From UBA7328 sp002471345 (GTDB lineage: Bacteria; Bacteroidota; Bacteroidia; Chitinophagales; Saprospiraceae): a stretch of DNA of 64,000 bases. The translations under genes and the position numbers were made by a program. Positions 8,071 through 16,089 of this stretch are shown here, piece after piece. A model generated the notes under the pieces. It saw only the letters and a program-made list of their open reading frames with translations, was not told the DNA's origin and made no database searches. The DNA lies in NCBI GenBank assembly GCA_964011275.1, contig CAXGOB010000017.1:6489-70488 (forward strand). Direction: 5' to 3'. Within the stretch, counting starts at the first letter, position 1. Every line of letters starts with the position of its first letter.

Positions 8071-8721
8071 ATGAAAAAAACTCAACTCAAAATATTAAAC
8101 AATGCAACAGCCCTTTTTAACAGAAAAGGGGTCAGCAATGTAAGATTGCAAGATATAGCTCAGAAATGTGGTATCAGTGCAGGCAATCTCTCCTACCATT
8201 ACAAGACTAAAAAAGACTTAATGGAAGGAGTACTACAGTTGATGACGGATAACCGTAGCAAAATGAGTGCCGCCAATATGGAGTATGTGGAGAATAATGA
8301 TTATACAAAGGTGAGCACTAATTATATCAGATTTCAAGTAGAGCATCGGTTTTTTCAAAGAGATTTATTAGAGATTATTAAGTTAGTGCCTGAAGCTGCA
8401 GCTCTTTTCGAGAAGCATATGAATCAAGTCATCAGTTTTACTAAAAATGGTATTTACCTTGCAGCGGGTAAAGGAATTATTATACCTGAACCACATGAAA
8501 ACCATTTTTACTATTTCGCAAAAAATATATGGGGGATATTGAATTCATGGTTGATAGAAAGAGAGGTGCTAGGAGAAGAAAATGTAAGCATGGAAAGCAT
8601 TCTTATAGCTATTTGGGAATTTCATTACCCATATTTCACAGAGAAAGGATTAGAAGTTTATGAGGAATTGAGGAAGAATTTGCCGAGTATGATTAAGGAG
8701 GAGATGGCTGTTGATAATTGA
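8071..8721 (+). CDS. TetR/AcrR family transcriptional regulator
   Basis: 216 residues. The N-terminal DNA-binding domain is typical: ILNNATALFNRKGVSNV, then the helix-turn-helix LQDIAQKCGISAGNLSYHYK at about residues 26-45, with the family's YHYKTKKDLM ending. The rest is a helical ligand-binding domain without recognisable specificity, rich in aromatic residues (FFQRDLLEII, FYYFAKNIWG). It is the only TetR-type gene in the window and diverges from the 7782-1 run. The recurring palindrome TAGGTTnTAAAACCTA has the size and symmetry of a TetR operator, so this protein is the first candidate for the regulon's repressor; that link is inferred. It converges with the sulfatase gene across repeat D. 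Confidence 0.85.
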   Translation: MKKTQLKILNNATALFNRKGVSNVRLQDIAQKCGISAGNLSYHYKTKKDLMEGVLQLMTDNRSKMSAANMEYVENNDYTKVSTNYIRFQVEHRFFQRDLLEIIKLVPEAAALFEKHMNQVISFTKNGIYLAAGKGIIIPEPHENHFYYFAKNIWGILNSWLIEREVLGEENVSMESILIAIWEFHYPYFTEKGLEVYEELRKNLPSMIKEEMAVDN

Positions 8722-8728
8722 GGTTTTG

Positions 8729-8809
8729 AAGTTCAAGTTTCAAGTACAAGATCAAAAATCCATTATTAGCTAGGAGCTTATTGAACTTGATTCTTGAACT
8801 TGATCTTAA
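8729..8809. repeat. Inverted-repeat element D (AAGTTCAAG family)
   Basis: The left arm (8729-8755) is AAGTTCAAGTTTCAAG then TACAAGATCAA. The right arm (8781-8809) is TTGAACTTGATTCTTGAAC then TTGATCTTAA. They pair over most of their length, with a loop of about 25 bp. It lies between the convergent TetR gene (stop at 8721) and sulfatase gene (stop at 8867), so here it could act as a bidirectional terminator, although no strong T-run follows. Confidence 0.65.
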
Positions 8810-8866
8810 CTAAAAAGTTACAGAATCAAATACCTAATTATCTTCTCCACTAATTGTTTTTAAATT

Positions 8867-10510
8867 TCAATTCTGCCAATAAGCAAATTCATCTTCCTTC
8901 TTCTTCGTTTCATTGATATGTTTATCTACGTGAACGGGAGAGCTCAATGCTCCTTCCCAAATCGGGTCAGCTTGTTCCGCTAAAAATGCAGCTAGTAAAC
9001 TCGATAATTCGTTGTTTTTAGTTGTGTTTTGGTCCACTAAATTATTTTGCTCCGTTGGATCATATTGTAAATCAAAAAGCCATTTCTTCTTTTGCTGTTG
9101 ATCCCAGAGTAGTTTCCAATCGTCTTTGATGACTTGAGAGAAAGTACCATTCTTAGTAAATAAGGGACGTTCAGGACTACCTGTTTTTGCACCTGTTAGA
9201 TAGGGAAGCATATTCGTTCCATCTAGTTTACGATCGGTCGGTAGGGTAGCACCAGCTAGATCGGCGACTGTATTAAAAATATCAATATTGGAAATACGTC
9301 CATTATAAACTTGTCCAGCAGGAACACTATCGGGATAGTTGACAATAAATGGCACGTGAATGCCACCTTCAAAAAGTGATAACTTCCATCCTCGATAGGG
9401 CTTATTGACATCAGGTAAGCCTACATAATATGGAGCACCATTATCACAGGTGAAAATAATAATCGTGTTGTCTTCAATACCATTATCTTTTAGAGCCTGA
9501 CGGATTTTTCCTACTCCTCTATCCACTGATTTTACCATTGCAGCTTGCACTCTTTCGATATGATCTTCTATATAAGAAAGTGCATCATAGTCCGATTTCA
9601 GAGCTTGCAATGGGGTATGCACTGCCCAATAGGCGAGGTATAAAAAGAAGGGCTGGTTCTTGTTTTTATCAATGACTTTGACAGCCTCATTCGTGAAATA
9701 ATCGGTCAAGTGGTCATCTGGATGAAATCTACCACTGTCATTAAATTCAACCGCATAAGGCAAATTTGCCCATAGGAATTTATCAATTGGGTCAAAATCT
9801 AATTTCGCATTCACCACATTAGGGTCAGCTTCTGGTAAAAACAATCCACCCGTTTCCATCCACAAACTTTCATCAAAACCTTGATTGTGAGGTTGGAACT
9901 TTTCTGCTCCTCCCAGATGCCATTTGCCGATATGAACATTATGATATCCAGCAGGCTTTAATATTTCTGGTAAAATGATTTCAGATGGAGGCAGACCTAT
10001 TTCAGTCATTGATGGTAAGTCTTCATCAGCAGCGACATTATAGATAAAGGGCTGTACCGATTCTTTATTCCAATCTGCTATAAACTTCCCAAATCCTTTA
10101 GAGGTAGGTGTATATTCGAAGCCAAAACGTGTGGAGTTTCTACCTGTTAACAGGGATGCTCTGGATGCTGCACAAACCGCTGTAGTCGCATAGCCATTTC
10201 GACACAAGGCCCCATCGGCTGCTAATTGGTCAATATTAGGGGTTTTAAATTGCCCATTTGCCATGCCACCGCCATAGCTGCTTACTTCATTGAAGCCCAT
10301 ATCATCAACCAAAATCACTATGATATTGGGTTTGTCCGAAGTCCTTGTGCTTGATCCATCTTTCCATACTATTGTTTGGTTTTGGCTTACTGGATTTTTA
10401 ATACTGGAAATTATGCCTGGCATCCTGTGCCAATTGTATTTAAACCAGATGCTGCCTGATATTCCTATTAGGACTAAAATGCCGAGAATTATGAGGAGCT
10501 TTTTTTTCAT
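8867..10510 (-). CDS. Membrane-anchored sulfatase (S1 family type)
   Basis: 547 residues. An N-terminal hydrophobic helix (4-22) anchors or exports it, so the enzyme should act in the periplasm. The metal-binding start NIIVILVDDMG gives D69/D70, and the formylglycine site is C113 in AVCAASRASLLTGR. The core is C-A-A-S-R, an Ala in place of the usual Pro of C-x-P-x-R, a form known for some anaerobic-type maturases. Further sulfatase marks are HIGKWHLGG and DNGAPYY. It would remove a sulfate ester, but the substrate is unknown. A long palindrome at 10600-10635 lies about 90 bp upstream. No sulfatase maturase gene is in the window. Confidence 0.85.
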   Translation of the reverse strand: MKKKLLIILGILVLIGISGSIWFKYNWHRMPGIISSIKNPVSQNQTIVWKDGSSTRTSDKPNIIVILVDDMGFNEVSSYGGGMANGQFKTPNIDQLAADGALCRNGYATTAVCAASRASLLTGRNSTRFGFEYTPTSKGFGKFIADWNKESVQPFIYNVAADEDLPSMTEIGLPPSEIILPEILKPAGYHNVHIGKWHLGGAEKFQPHNQGFDESLWMETGGLFLPEADPNVVNAKLDFDPIDKFLWANLPYAVEFNDSGRFHPDDHLTDYFTNEAVKVIDKNKNQPFFLYLAYWAVHTPLQALKSDYDALSYIEDHIERVQAAMVKSVDRGVGKIRQALKDNGIEDNTIIIFTCDNGAPYYVGLPDVNKPYRGWKLSLFEGGIHVPFIVNYPDSVPAGQVYNGRISNIDIFNTVADLAGATLPTDRKLDGTNMLPYLTGAKTGSPERPLFTKNGTFSQVIKDDWKLLWDQQQKKKWLFDLQYDPTEQNNLVDQNTTKNNELSSLLAAFLAEQADPIWEGALSSPVHVDKHINETKKKEDEFAYWQN

Positions 10511-10599
10511 AGGAGTTTTGTTATTTTGAAATCTGCCAAATTTTCAAAAAATGGCTTGTCTGCTGTTGCAGAGCAATGTAGTATTTTGAAATTGAAATT

Positions 10600-10635
10600 A
10601 ATAATATATTAGGTTGTAAAACCTAATATATTATT
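10600..10635. promoter_or_regulatory. 36-bp perfect palindrome containing operator site 2
   Basis: Two perfect 16-bp arms (AATAATATATTAGGTT and its complement) flank the centre GTAA. The core 10610-10625, TAGGTTGTAAAACCTA, matches the shared operator motif. It is 90 bp upstream of the sulfatase start (10510) and just after the small ORF 10642-10722. The unusual length could also let it act as a transcript hairpin, but an operator role fits the other copies better. Confidence 0.65.
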
Positions 10636-10641
10636 CTTGCC

Positions 10642-10722
10642 TTATTTTGATTCAAATGCTATCTCTTCATAATTTTCATGCCATCCCAATGGTAAATCTC
10701 GATAGCGATCTTTTAAGTTCAT
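10642..10722 (-). CDS. Possible 26-residue small ORF or gene remnant
   Basis: ATG at 10722, TAA at 10642. It starts MNLKDRYRDLPLGWHENYE and ends in AFESK. It lies 78 bp from operator site 3 and 6 bp before the palindrome 10600-10635. The composition (no low-complexity, plausible codons) looks like a real protein start, so it may be a peptide or the 5' remnant of a lost gene. I do not recognise it. Apart from this ORF and the two palindromes, the 336-bp gap 10511-10846 holds nothing else I can name. Confidence 0.3.
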   Translation of the reverse strand: MNLKDRYRDLPLGWHENYEEIAFESK

Positions 10723-10800
10723 ATTTTATGATGGTGTATTGTTAGATGTTGGAGATATTTAGTCTCAATATTTAGTTAAGTATTAAGTTTAATGCAATTA

Positions 10801-10816
10801 TAGGTTATAGAACCTA
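10801..10816. promoter_or_regulatory. Operator-like palindrome, site 3 (TAGGTTATAGAACCTA)
   Basis: A 16-bp near-perfect palindrome 30 bp before the start of the broken peroxiredoxin-like gene (10847) on the plus strand, and 78 bp before the small minus-strand ORF. Matches the motif shared with sites at 7829, 10610, 18105, 25213, 31306 and 43951. Confidence 0.65.
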
Positions 10817-10846
10817 ATGATTGGTTTAATTGGTTATATTTAGCTC

Positions 10847-12021
10847 ATGTCTAGTATAACTCAGAAAATACCAGAAGCTTTTCGGGCAGAATCCGAAGCC
10901 TCTTGTGCTTGGTTTTCTAAAAAAGAGGGTATTGAATTTAAGGTTACTGGAGTAGTCGATCCGGAAAAAATAATCACCAGAGAAACAGCCACATCTTCTA
11001 GAGAGATTGAACTTATCCTATGTGGTAATCAGGCTGGTAACGATTTGTGTCTGCGTGAACGTTTTGAGGTTAAACCTTCAGGCACTGGGTTTGAGATTCG
11101 TCACCTTGCTGATATTGAGCCTGAGTCTGGTTCTCCTGCTCCTTTGTTAGACCCGCCTAAAGGAACGCGAAAGGATTGGCTCGAGATGATTGCAGCTAAG
11201 CATGATTTTATTGTTTTGGTTTTTTATAGAGGGTTTTGGTGTCCGCCCTGTCGTCTTGAGTTATTGAGTTATTGAGTTATCAAAAGAAAGGCATTGTGCA
11301 TGAAATACGCCAAGCTGGTGGAGAAATTTATGCAATCACTAGTGAACCCCATACTTTAGCTAATAATGCTCAAAAGGAGTGGAAATCTGATATTGAACAC
11401 ATCGGTGATCCTCATCATGAAATCCTCGCTGATATTCATGACCGGGGTTGGCTTTCCCTATTTATTTGGAATTATAAGCCTGGTTTTAGGGAAGAGGTGA
11501 CAAAGAATCTTTCTCACCCCAATGGTATTTATCAACCAGGTGTTCTAGCTGTAACGCGAGAGGGGCGAGTATTGTACCGATAGAGGAGCGTACCTAATCG
11601 TAAAAATGTAGGAGGTGCGTCTTGTAGGGTTACCGCCCAGCATGTTTGGAAGATGGTGCAAAAAGCATTACCACAAGACCAGGATTCACCTTTGGACGAA
11701 GAAGCAGAGTTAGATAGTAAGCATTATCCTTTTCCGTTTTTTCTCCTTATGGTCTTTGCAAGTGGATGGTTTATCAGACCTAATTACTTTGTGATGGCCA
11801 CTAATGATCATTCATTGGGTCAGATTAAGAAGCAATTTGTTGTCGCCAGACGGAGGATTATTCTATTTGCTATTTTTTGGATTGCCGCTATCATTTTGCT
11901 ACCATACTGGCTTACAGTTGTTATCTTTTTAATCTGGGTGGCCATAATTACCCCACAGATTTATGAACTTTATAGATCAGGCGATTATAATACCAAATTT
12001 GGAACAGCGGATAATGTTTAA
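10847..12021 (+). pseudogene. Peroxiredoxin-like (AhpC/TSA-type) protein with C-terminal membrane helices, broken twice
   Basis: Three consecutive reading blocks make one protein of about 390 residues. The first (10847-11275) has an N-terminal domain, then a thioredoxin-fold start ending FIVLVFYRGFWCPPCRLELLSY with a CxxC motif. An 8-bp tandem repeat (TTGAGTTA, three copies, 11256-11279) shifts the frame; removing one copy restores LELLSYQKKGIVHEIRQAGG. The second block ends at VLYR followed by TAG (11581-11583), where Trp (TGG) is expected in the family's RWRS-PN segment. The same frame then continues to 12021 through two membrane helices (about 11721-11775 and 11850-11985). Two independent lesions argue for a true pseudogene, although slippage alone could be reversible. 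Confidence 0.8.
11256..11279 (+). repeat. 8-bp tandem repeat TTGAGTTA x3 inside the peroxiredoxin-like gene
   Basis: Three perfect consecutive copies of TTGAGTTA. Two copies would keep the frame (R-L-E-L-L-S-Y-Q-K-K); the third shifts it by +2 and creates a TGA stop at once. This is a textbook slipped-strand expansion. Confidence 0.85.
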
Positions 12022-12061
12022 TGAGATTTCATCCATTACAGAATAATAAAACATCAATACA

Positions 12062-12343
12062 ATGATAGGAGTCATAGCCACACTGAAAATACAAGAAGGA
12101 AAAGGAGCTGAATTTGAGGAAGTAGCCAAACAACTGGTTGAAAAAGTGAATGCCAATGAAGAAGGAGTAGTATACTATGACTTGTATAAGCAAGATGATA
12201 CAACTTATGTTTTCTTAGAGAGATATAAGGATGAGGCAGCTAAAGATCTGCATGGCAAAACGGACTACTTCAAAGTGATCGGAGCTCAAATGGGTGCTTT
12301 TATGGCGGGAAGGCCTGATATTAAGCTACTGGAGTCGGTGTAG
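12062..12343 (+). CDS. Antibiotic biosynthesis monooxygenase (ABM) domain protein
   Basis: 93 residues forming a single ABM-type ferredoxin-like barrel: MIGVIATLKIQEGKGAEFEE, then NEEGVVYYDLYKQ, TYVFLERYKDEAA, and LHGKTDYFKVIGAQMGAF. Members include quinol monooxygenases such as YgiN and cofactor-free oxygenases, and they function as dimers. It starts 40 bp after the broken peroxiredoxin-like gene on the same strand, so both may be read from operator site 3. Cofactor-free quinol oxidation would fit the oxygenase-rich setting, but the activity cannot be told from sequence. Confidence 0.75.
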   Translation: MIGVIATLKIQEGKGAEFEEVAKQLVEKVNANEEGVVYYDLYKQDDTTYVFLERYKDEAAKDLHGKTDYFKVIGAQMGAFMAGRPDIKLLESV

Positions 12344-12356
12344 AGACGTCTCTCTT

Positions 12357-13409
12357 TCACTCAATCCTCTCACTCTGAATGGCTTTCCAAGACACCTTAA
12401 AAAACAGTTCTGCTAGCCTATCTAGGTTGGTGAATGCTTTATTGGTAGTTAATCCTTTGGCATATCTATAATAAATCTGCTGAACGATAACAGCATTTTT
12501 AAATAGCCCAAAAGCGTAATAAAAAATTAAGTGATTTATTGGTCGGCCGCTTTTCTGGGCATATTGTTCTACTACTTCTAGGCGACTTGGATTGCCTGGC
12601 ATCATGGTGGGATAAGGGAAAGTCTGACGTATAATGGGATCATCATTGCCAGTAATCCAATAAGCAATCGCTGCTCCTAAGTCCATTAATGGATCACCTA
12701 GAGTGCACATCTCCCAATCTAGAATTGCATTGATAGTTTTCCAACTGTCATCTTCGAAAACGACATTATCATACTTATAATCATTGTGTATGAGACAGTG
12801 GTCATATTCTTTGGGTTGGTTTTCATCGAGCCATTCCATGACTTTGGGTGCTTCGGGAAGATCAGCTGTTGCGGCTTTCAGATATTGCTTGCTCAAGTTT
12901 CTGACTTGCCTCTCTACATATCCATTTGGTCTGCCCAAGTCACCCAAACCAGCAGCTTCATAATCCAAATCATGTAGCTCAACTAAAGTGCTGAGCCATT
13001 TATCTGCTATGATCGGAAACTCAGTAGCTGAGATTTTCCTTTGCTCAGCGACTTTATAATCGATGATAATGCCTTCTACTTTCTCCATTATATAAAAAGA
13101 AGAGCCGATAATAGCGTCATCATCAGTATAAGCATACGCCTTTGGAGCTTTGCTAAATCCATTGTTGAGGCCTTTCAATACTTTGAATTCACGTCCCATG
13201 TCATGTCCTCGCTTTATCGCTCCTTTGGGAGGACGGCGTAAGACTAATTCACGGTTTTCAATCTGAAGGAAATAAGTCAGATTAGAAGCTCAGGTCGCAA
13301 ACTGAGTTACATCTAACTGGCTATTAGTATCAGTGATTAACTCGTTTTCAGCTAAGAATGCCTTTAATGGTTGCTCACTGAGTTCTTCTCCTTTTCTTAC
13401 TTTTTGCAT
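12357..13409 (-). pseudogene. Aminoglycoside-phosphotransferase-like (ACAD10-type kinase) gene with in-frame TGA
   Basis: The frame from ATG 13409 encodes a 350-residue APH-fold protein except for TGA at 13292-13290 (codon 40), where Gly (GGA) is expected in the nucleotide loop FATGASNLTY. The remaining frame opens at an internal ATG (13199) and contains LIHNDYKYDN, the catalytic Asp region, and ILDWEMCTLGDPLMDLG, the metal-binding region. These proteins phosphorylate hydroxyacyl-type substrates and are paired with ACAD10/11-type acyl-CoA dehydrogenases; such a dehydrogenase lies at 14841-16052. It is the last gene of the minus-strand beta-oxidation run. A 280-residue product from 13199 would lack the ATP-binding strand. 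Confidence 0.8.
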
Positions 13410-13422
13410 AATTATTTTTAGT

Positions 13423-13517
13423 GGTCAGATGTCAGAACGTCCTTTCAGGACTGTCATGTAATGCTAAAGCTTAAGTTCTCGCATCTGACAGAAAAATTCA
13501 TTTTTCGATCTGACATC
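13423..13517. repeat. Intergenic inverted repeat with nested hairpin
   Basis: TCAGATGTCAGA near 13424-13436 is matched in reverse complement by TCTGACATCTCA at 13509-13520, with a further GCATCTGACA at 13481-13490. Inside lies a perfect short hairpin GTCCT-TTC-AGGAC at 13439-13451. It occupies the whole gap between the dehydrogenase gene (stop at 13540) and the kinase-like pseudogene. Its sequence differs from the AAGTTCAAG family, but its position, just ahead of a start codon, is the same. Confidence 0.55.
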
Positions 13518-13539
13518 TCACAAAGAAGTGGTCTGATCC

Positions 13540-14682
13540 CTAAAATCCCAAACTCCTTCCTATGATCTCTTTCATAATCTCATTAGTGCCACCATATATC
13601 CGTTCTACTCTGGCATCTCGCCATGCTTGTGCGATCTTGTATTCATTGATATATCCATAGCCTCCATGCAGTTGTAAGCACTCATCTAAAACTCTGAAAT
13701 GCATATCAGAAACCCAGTATTTTGCCATTGCTGCTTTCTCTGGAGTTAATGTTTTATTAGTCAATTCCCATATGCATGTATCTACGAAGTTTCTCGCAAT
13801 CGTACATTCTGTTTTCATCTCTGCTATTTTGAAGCGAGAATTTTGGAATGAACCTATCTGTTTTCCAAATGCTTTTCGGTCTTTACAATACTGCATGGTC
13901 TCTTCTAAGAGAGCCTCTGCATTGGCTATACCGCCTATAGCAATACCCAGTCTTTCTTGAGGTAGATTATTCATCAGGTAATAGAATCCTTTATTCGGCT
14001 CTCCTAATACATTTTCAAAAGGGACTTTGACATTATCAAAAAACAACTCAGCAGTATCTTGAGCTTTAAACCCAATCTTATCTAAGTTTTTCCCTCTAGT
14101 AAATCCTTCTATTCCTCTTTCCAATATGAATAGAGAATAACTTTTACTTCCCGGATCTTTACTCGTTTTGACGAAAGTCACCACCACATCTGCAAAAATG
14201 CCATTACTGATAAAGGTCTTAGCACCATTAAGTAAGTAGTAGCCATCTTTCTTTTCAGCATAAGTCTGTATGTTTTTGAGATCACTCCCTGCGGCAGGGT
14301 CTGTCATGCCGAGAGCTCCTATCCATTCTCCAGAAGCCATTTTGGGTAGATATTTGGCTTTCTGCTCTGGTGTACAATAGGTATTCAGATAAGGTATCAC
14401 GATATCGCTTTGAGTAGAAAATCCAATGCCCGGCATGCTGAGTTTAGATATCTCTTCGCAGATAATAGTGTTGTATCTGAAATCATGCAAACCCAATCCC
14501 CCATACTCTTCTGCTATATCTACTCCTAGCACACCTAGTTCGGCAGCTTTGGGCCAGAGACCTCTGTCTATCTGACCATCTTTTTCCCATTGGTCATAAT
14601 AGGGTAGGGCTTCTTGCCGTAAAAATGTATTGAAGGATTCTCTAAATAGTTTATGCTCTTCCGTGTATAATTCTGGTATCAT
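13540..14682 (-). CDS. Acyl-CoA dehydrogenase (LCAD-like)
   Basis: 380 residues, normal length for a flavin-dependent acyl-CoA dehydrogenase that introduces an alpha,beta double bond. Seen: GALGMTDPAAGSDLKNI (flavin/acyl binding region near residue 121), DRKAFGKQIGSFQNSRFKIAEM, QLHGGYGYINEYKI and RIYGGTNEIMKEII. The IYGGT form has Gly where short- and medium-chain enzymes carry the catalytic Glu. As in LCAD, the base is expected in the earlier helix (NAEALLEETMQYC). It lies between the second dehydrogenase (14841-16052) and the kinase-like pseudogene, with repeat element E upstream of its ATG. Confidence 0.9.
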   Translation of the reverse strand: MIPELYTEEHKLFRESFNTFLRQEALPYYDQWEKDGQIDRGLWPKAAELGVLGVDIAEEYGGLGLHDFRYNTIICEEISKLSMPGIGFSTQSDIVIPYLNTYCTPEQKAKYLPKMASGEWIGALGMTDPAAGSDLKNIQTYAEKKDGYYLLNGAKTFISNGIFADVVVTFVKTSKDPGSKSYSLFILERGIEGFTRGKNLDKIGFKAQDTAELFFDNVKVPFENVLGEPNKGFYYLMNNLPQERLGIAIGGIANAEALLEETMQYCKDRKAFGKQIGSFQNSRFKIAEMKTECTIARNFVDTCIWELTNKTLTPEKAAMAKYWVSDMHFRVLDECLQLHGGYGYINEYKIAQAWRDARVERIYGGTNEIMKEIIGRSLGF

Positions 14683-14694
14683 TTTTATGTTTTT

Positions 14695-14843
14695 TCAAGT
14701 TGTAATTTACAAGATGTAAGATCAAGTTCAAAAGTCAAGTTCTCAGCCATAGGCTGAACACCCTTTGGGTGAAAGTGTCAAGTTCAAAGAGTAGCTAATA
14801 ACCATGAAGTTGTACTTGTACTTAATTCTTGATCTTGAACTTA
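14695..14843. repeat. Inverted-repeat element E, with two nested perfect hairpins
   Basis: The left side (14695-14742) holds TTCAAGTTGTAATTTACAAG and TCAAGTTCAAAAGTCAAG; the right side (14806-14843) holds GAAGTTGTACTTGTACTT and CTTGATCTTGAACTTA. In the middle are two perfect short hairpins: TCAGCC-ATA-GGCTGA (14743-14757) and CACCC-TTT-GGGTG (14759-14771). A second left-type unit, GTGTCAAGTTCAAAG, follows. The TAA stop of the upstream gene (14841-14843) forms the element's end, and the next ATG (14682) is 12 bp beyond the other end. It looks like two palindrome families nested in each other. Confidence 0.7.
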
Positions 14844-16052
14844 TTGCGATATTGCTTCATTCACCAAATTTCGTCCCAACTGATACATGTGCACCTCATC
14901 AGGGCCATCTGCTATACGTACCAAACGACCATAAGTCCAATAACTTGCTAAAGGAGTGTCTTGACTTACACCCATTCCTCCATGGGCTTGTATGGCTCTA
15001 TCCACCACATCACAAGTCATCTGAGGTACTACTATTTTAATCATAGCTATTAGATTTTTGGCTCCTTTAGCACCGTATTTATCGATTTTATCAGCACAAG
15101 CTAGGGTCAAAAATCTGGCTTGCTCGATCTCACATGCTGACTTTGCTATGTGCTGACGGATGCTACTGAAATCTTTTATTTTTCTGCCGAATGCTTCACG
15201 TTCTGCTACTCGTTTGCACATGAGATCAAGAGCTGCCTGAGCTGCACCAATGAGTCGCATACAGTGATGTACTCTACCCGGGCCAAGTCTTCCTTGAGCA
15301 ATTTCAAATCCTCTTCCTTCTCCTAGTAGCAAGTTAGAAGCTGGTACTCGCACATTAGTCAATTTTATCTCTGCATGACCTTCTGGAGAATCAAAACTAG
15401 AGTATACCGATAGTGGACGGATAATTTCTACTCCAGGAGTGTCTTTGGGTACTATTATCATACTTTGTTGAGAGTGCCTAGGAGCGGAGGTATCAGTCTT
15501 ACCCATTACGATGAATACCTTACAGCTCGGATTCATAGCTCCTGATGACCACCATTTGCGACCATTGATCACATATTCATCTTCATCTTTTACTATGGAA
15601 GTCTCAATATTAGTAGCATCAGATGAAGCCACATCGGGTTCAGTCATTAAAAATGCGGAGCGTATCTCTCCATTCATCAATGGGGTGAGCCATTTTATCT
15701 GATGAGCAGGAGTACCATATTTGGCAAATACCTCCATATTACCTGTATCTGGTGCAGAACAGTTAAAGGCTTCATCAGACCCTCTCGATCTGCCCATGAT
15801 TTCAGCTAGTGGAGCGTATTCTAGATTAGTCAATCCTGGACTTAAGTCTCCATACCCTTTAGGTAAGAATAGATTCCAAAGACCTTCAGCTTTAGCAGCA
15901 GCTTTCCATTCTTCCATTTTCGGATAATGTTGCCATAGGTTTTCTTGTTGAAATTGGCTGCGATCTCTATCATGAGGGTAAATGTGTTGCTCCATGAAGG
16001 ATTTGAGCTTTTCTTGGAGTTCGATTGATCTTTCTGTGAAGTCGAAGTTCAT
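14841..16052 (-). CDS. Acyl-CoA dehydrogenase (ACAD10/11-like)
   Basis: 403 residues. It carries GEIRSAFLMTEPDVASSDAT, the W-W-S-S-G motif in GRKWWSSGAMN, GRVHHCMRLIGAAQAALDLM, and near the end QAHGGMGVSQDTPLA with RIADGPDEVHMYQLGR, all typical of ACAD10/11-type enzymes that handle branched or hydroxylated acyl-CoAs. The kinase-like gene at 12357-13409 is the usual functional partner but is broken here. The first about 25 codons occur again as a remnant at 17951-18029. It starts 37 bp after the crotonase gene. Confidence 0.9.
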   Translation of the reverse strand: MNFDFTERSIELQEKLKSFMEQHIYPHDRDRSQFQQENLWQHYPKMEEWKAAAKAEGLWNLFLPKGYGDLSPGLTNLEYAPLAEIMGRSRGSDEAFNCSAPDTGNMEVFAKYGTPAHQIKWLTPLMNGEIRSAFLMTEPDVASSDATNIETSIVKDEDEYVINGRKWWSSGAMNPSCKVFIVMGKTDTSAPRHSQQSMIIVPKDTPGVEIIRPLSVYSSFDSPEGHAEIKLTNVRVPASNLLLGEGRGFEIAQGRLGPGRVHHCMRLIGAAQAALDLMCKRVAEREAFGRKIKDFSSIRQHIAKSACEIEQARFLTLACADKIDKYGAKGAKNLIAMIKIVVPQMTCDVVDRAIQAHGGMGVSQDTPLASYWTYGRLVRIADGPDEVHMYQLGRNLVNEAISQ

Positions 16053-16089
16053 ATTTTAAATTTTATAGACTTAAAAATTTGTTGATCTG

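Noticed and set aside
11581..13292. Alternative genetic code or recoding at TAG (11581) and TGA (13290)
   Set aside because: Two different stops stand for two different residues (Trp, Gly), the same stops end intact genes elsewhere in the window, and no recoding structure is visible. Decay is simpler.
14804..15040. Plus-strand ORF across the end of the acyl-CoA dehydrogenase gene
   Set aside because: Antisense shadow of a well-supported gene and repeat E; composition is not protein-like.
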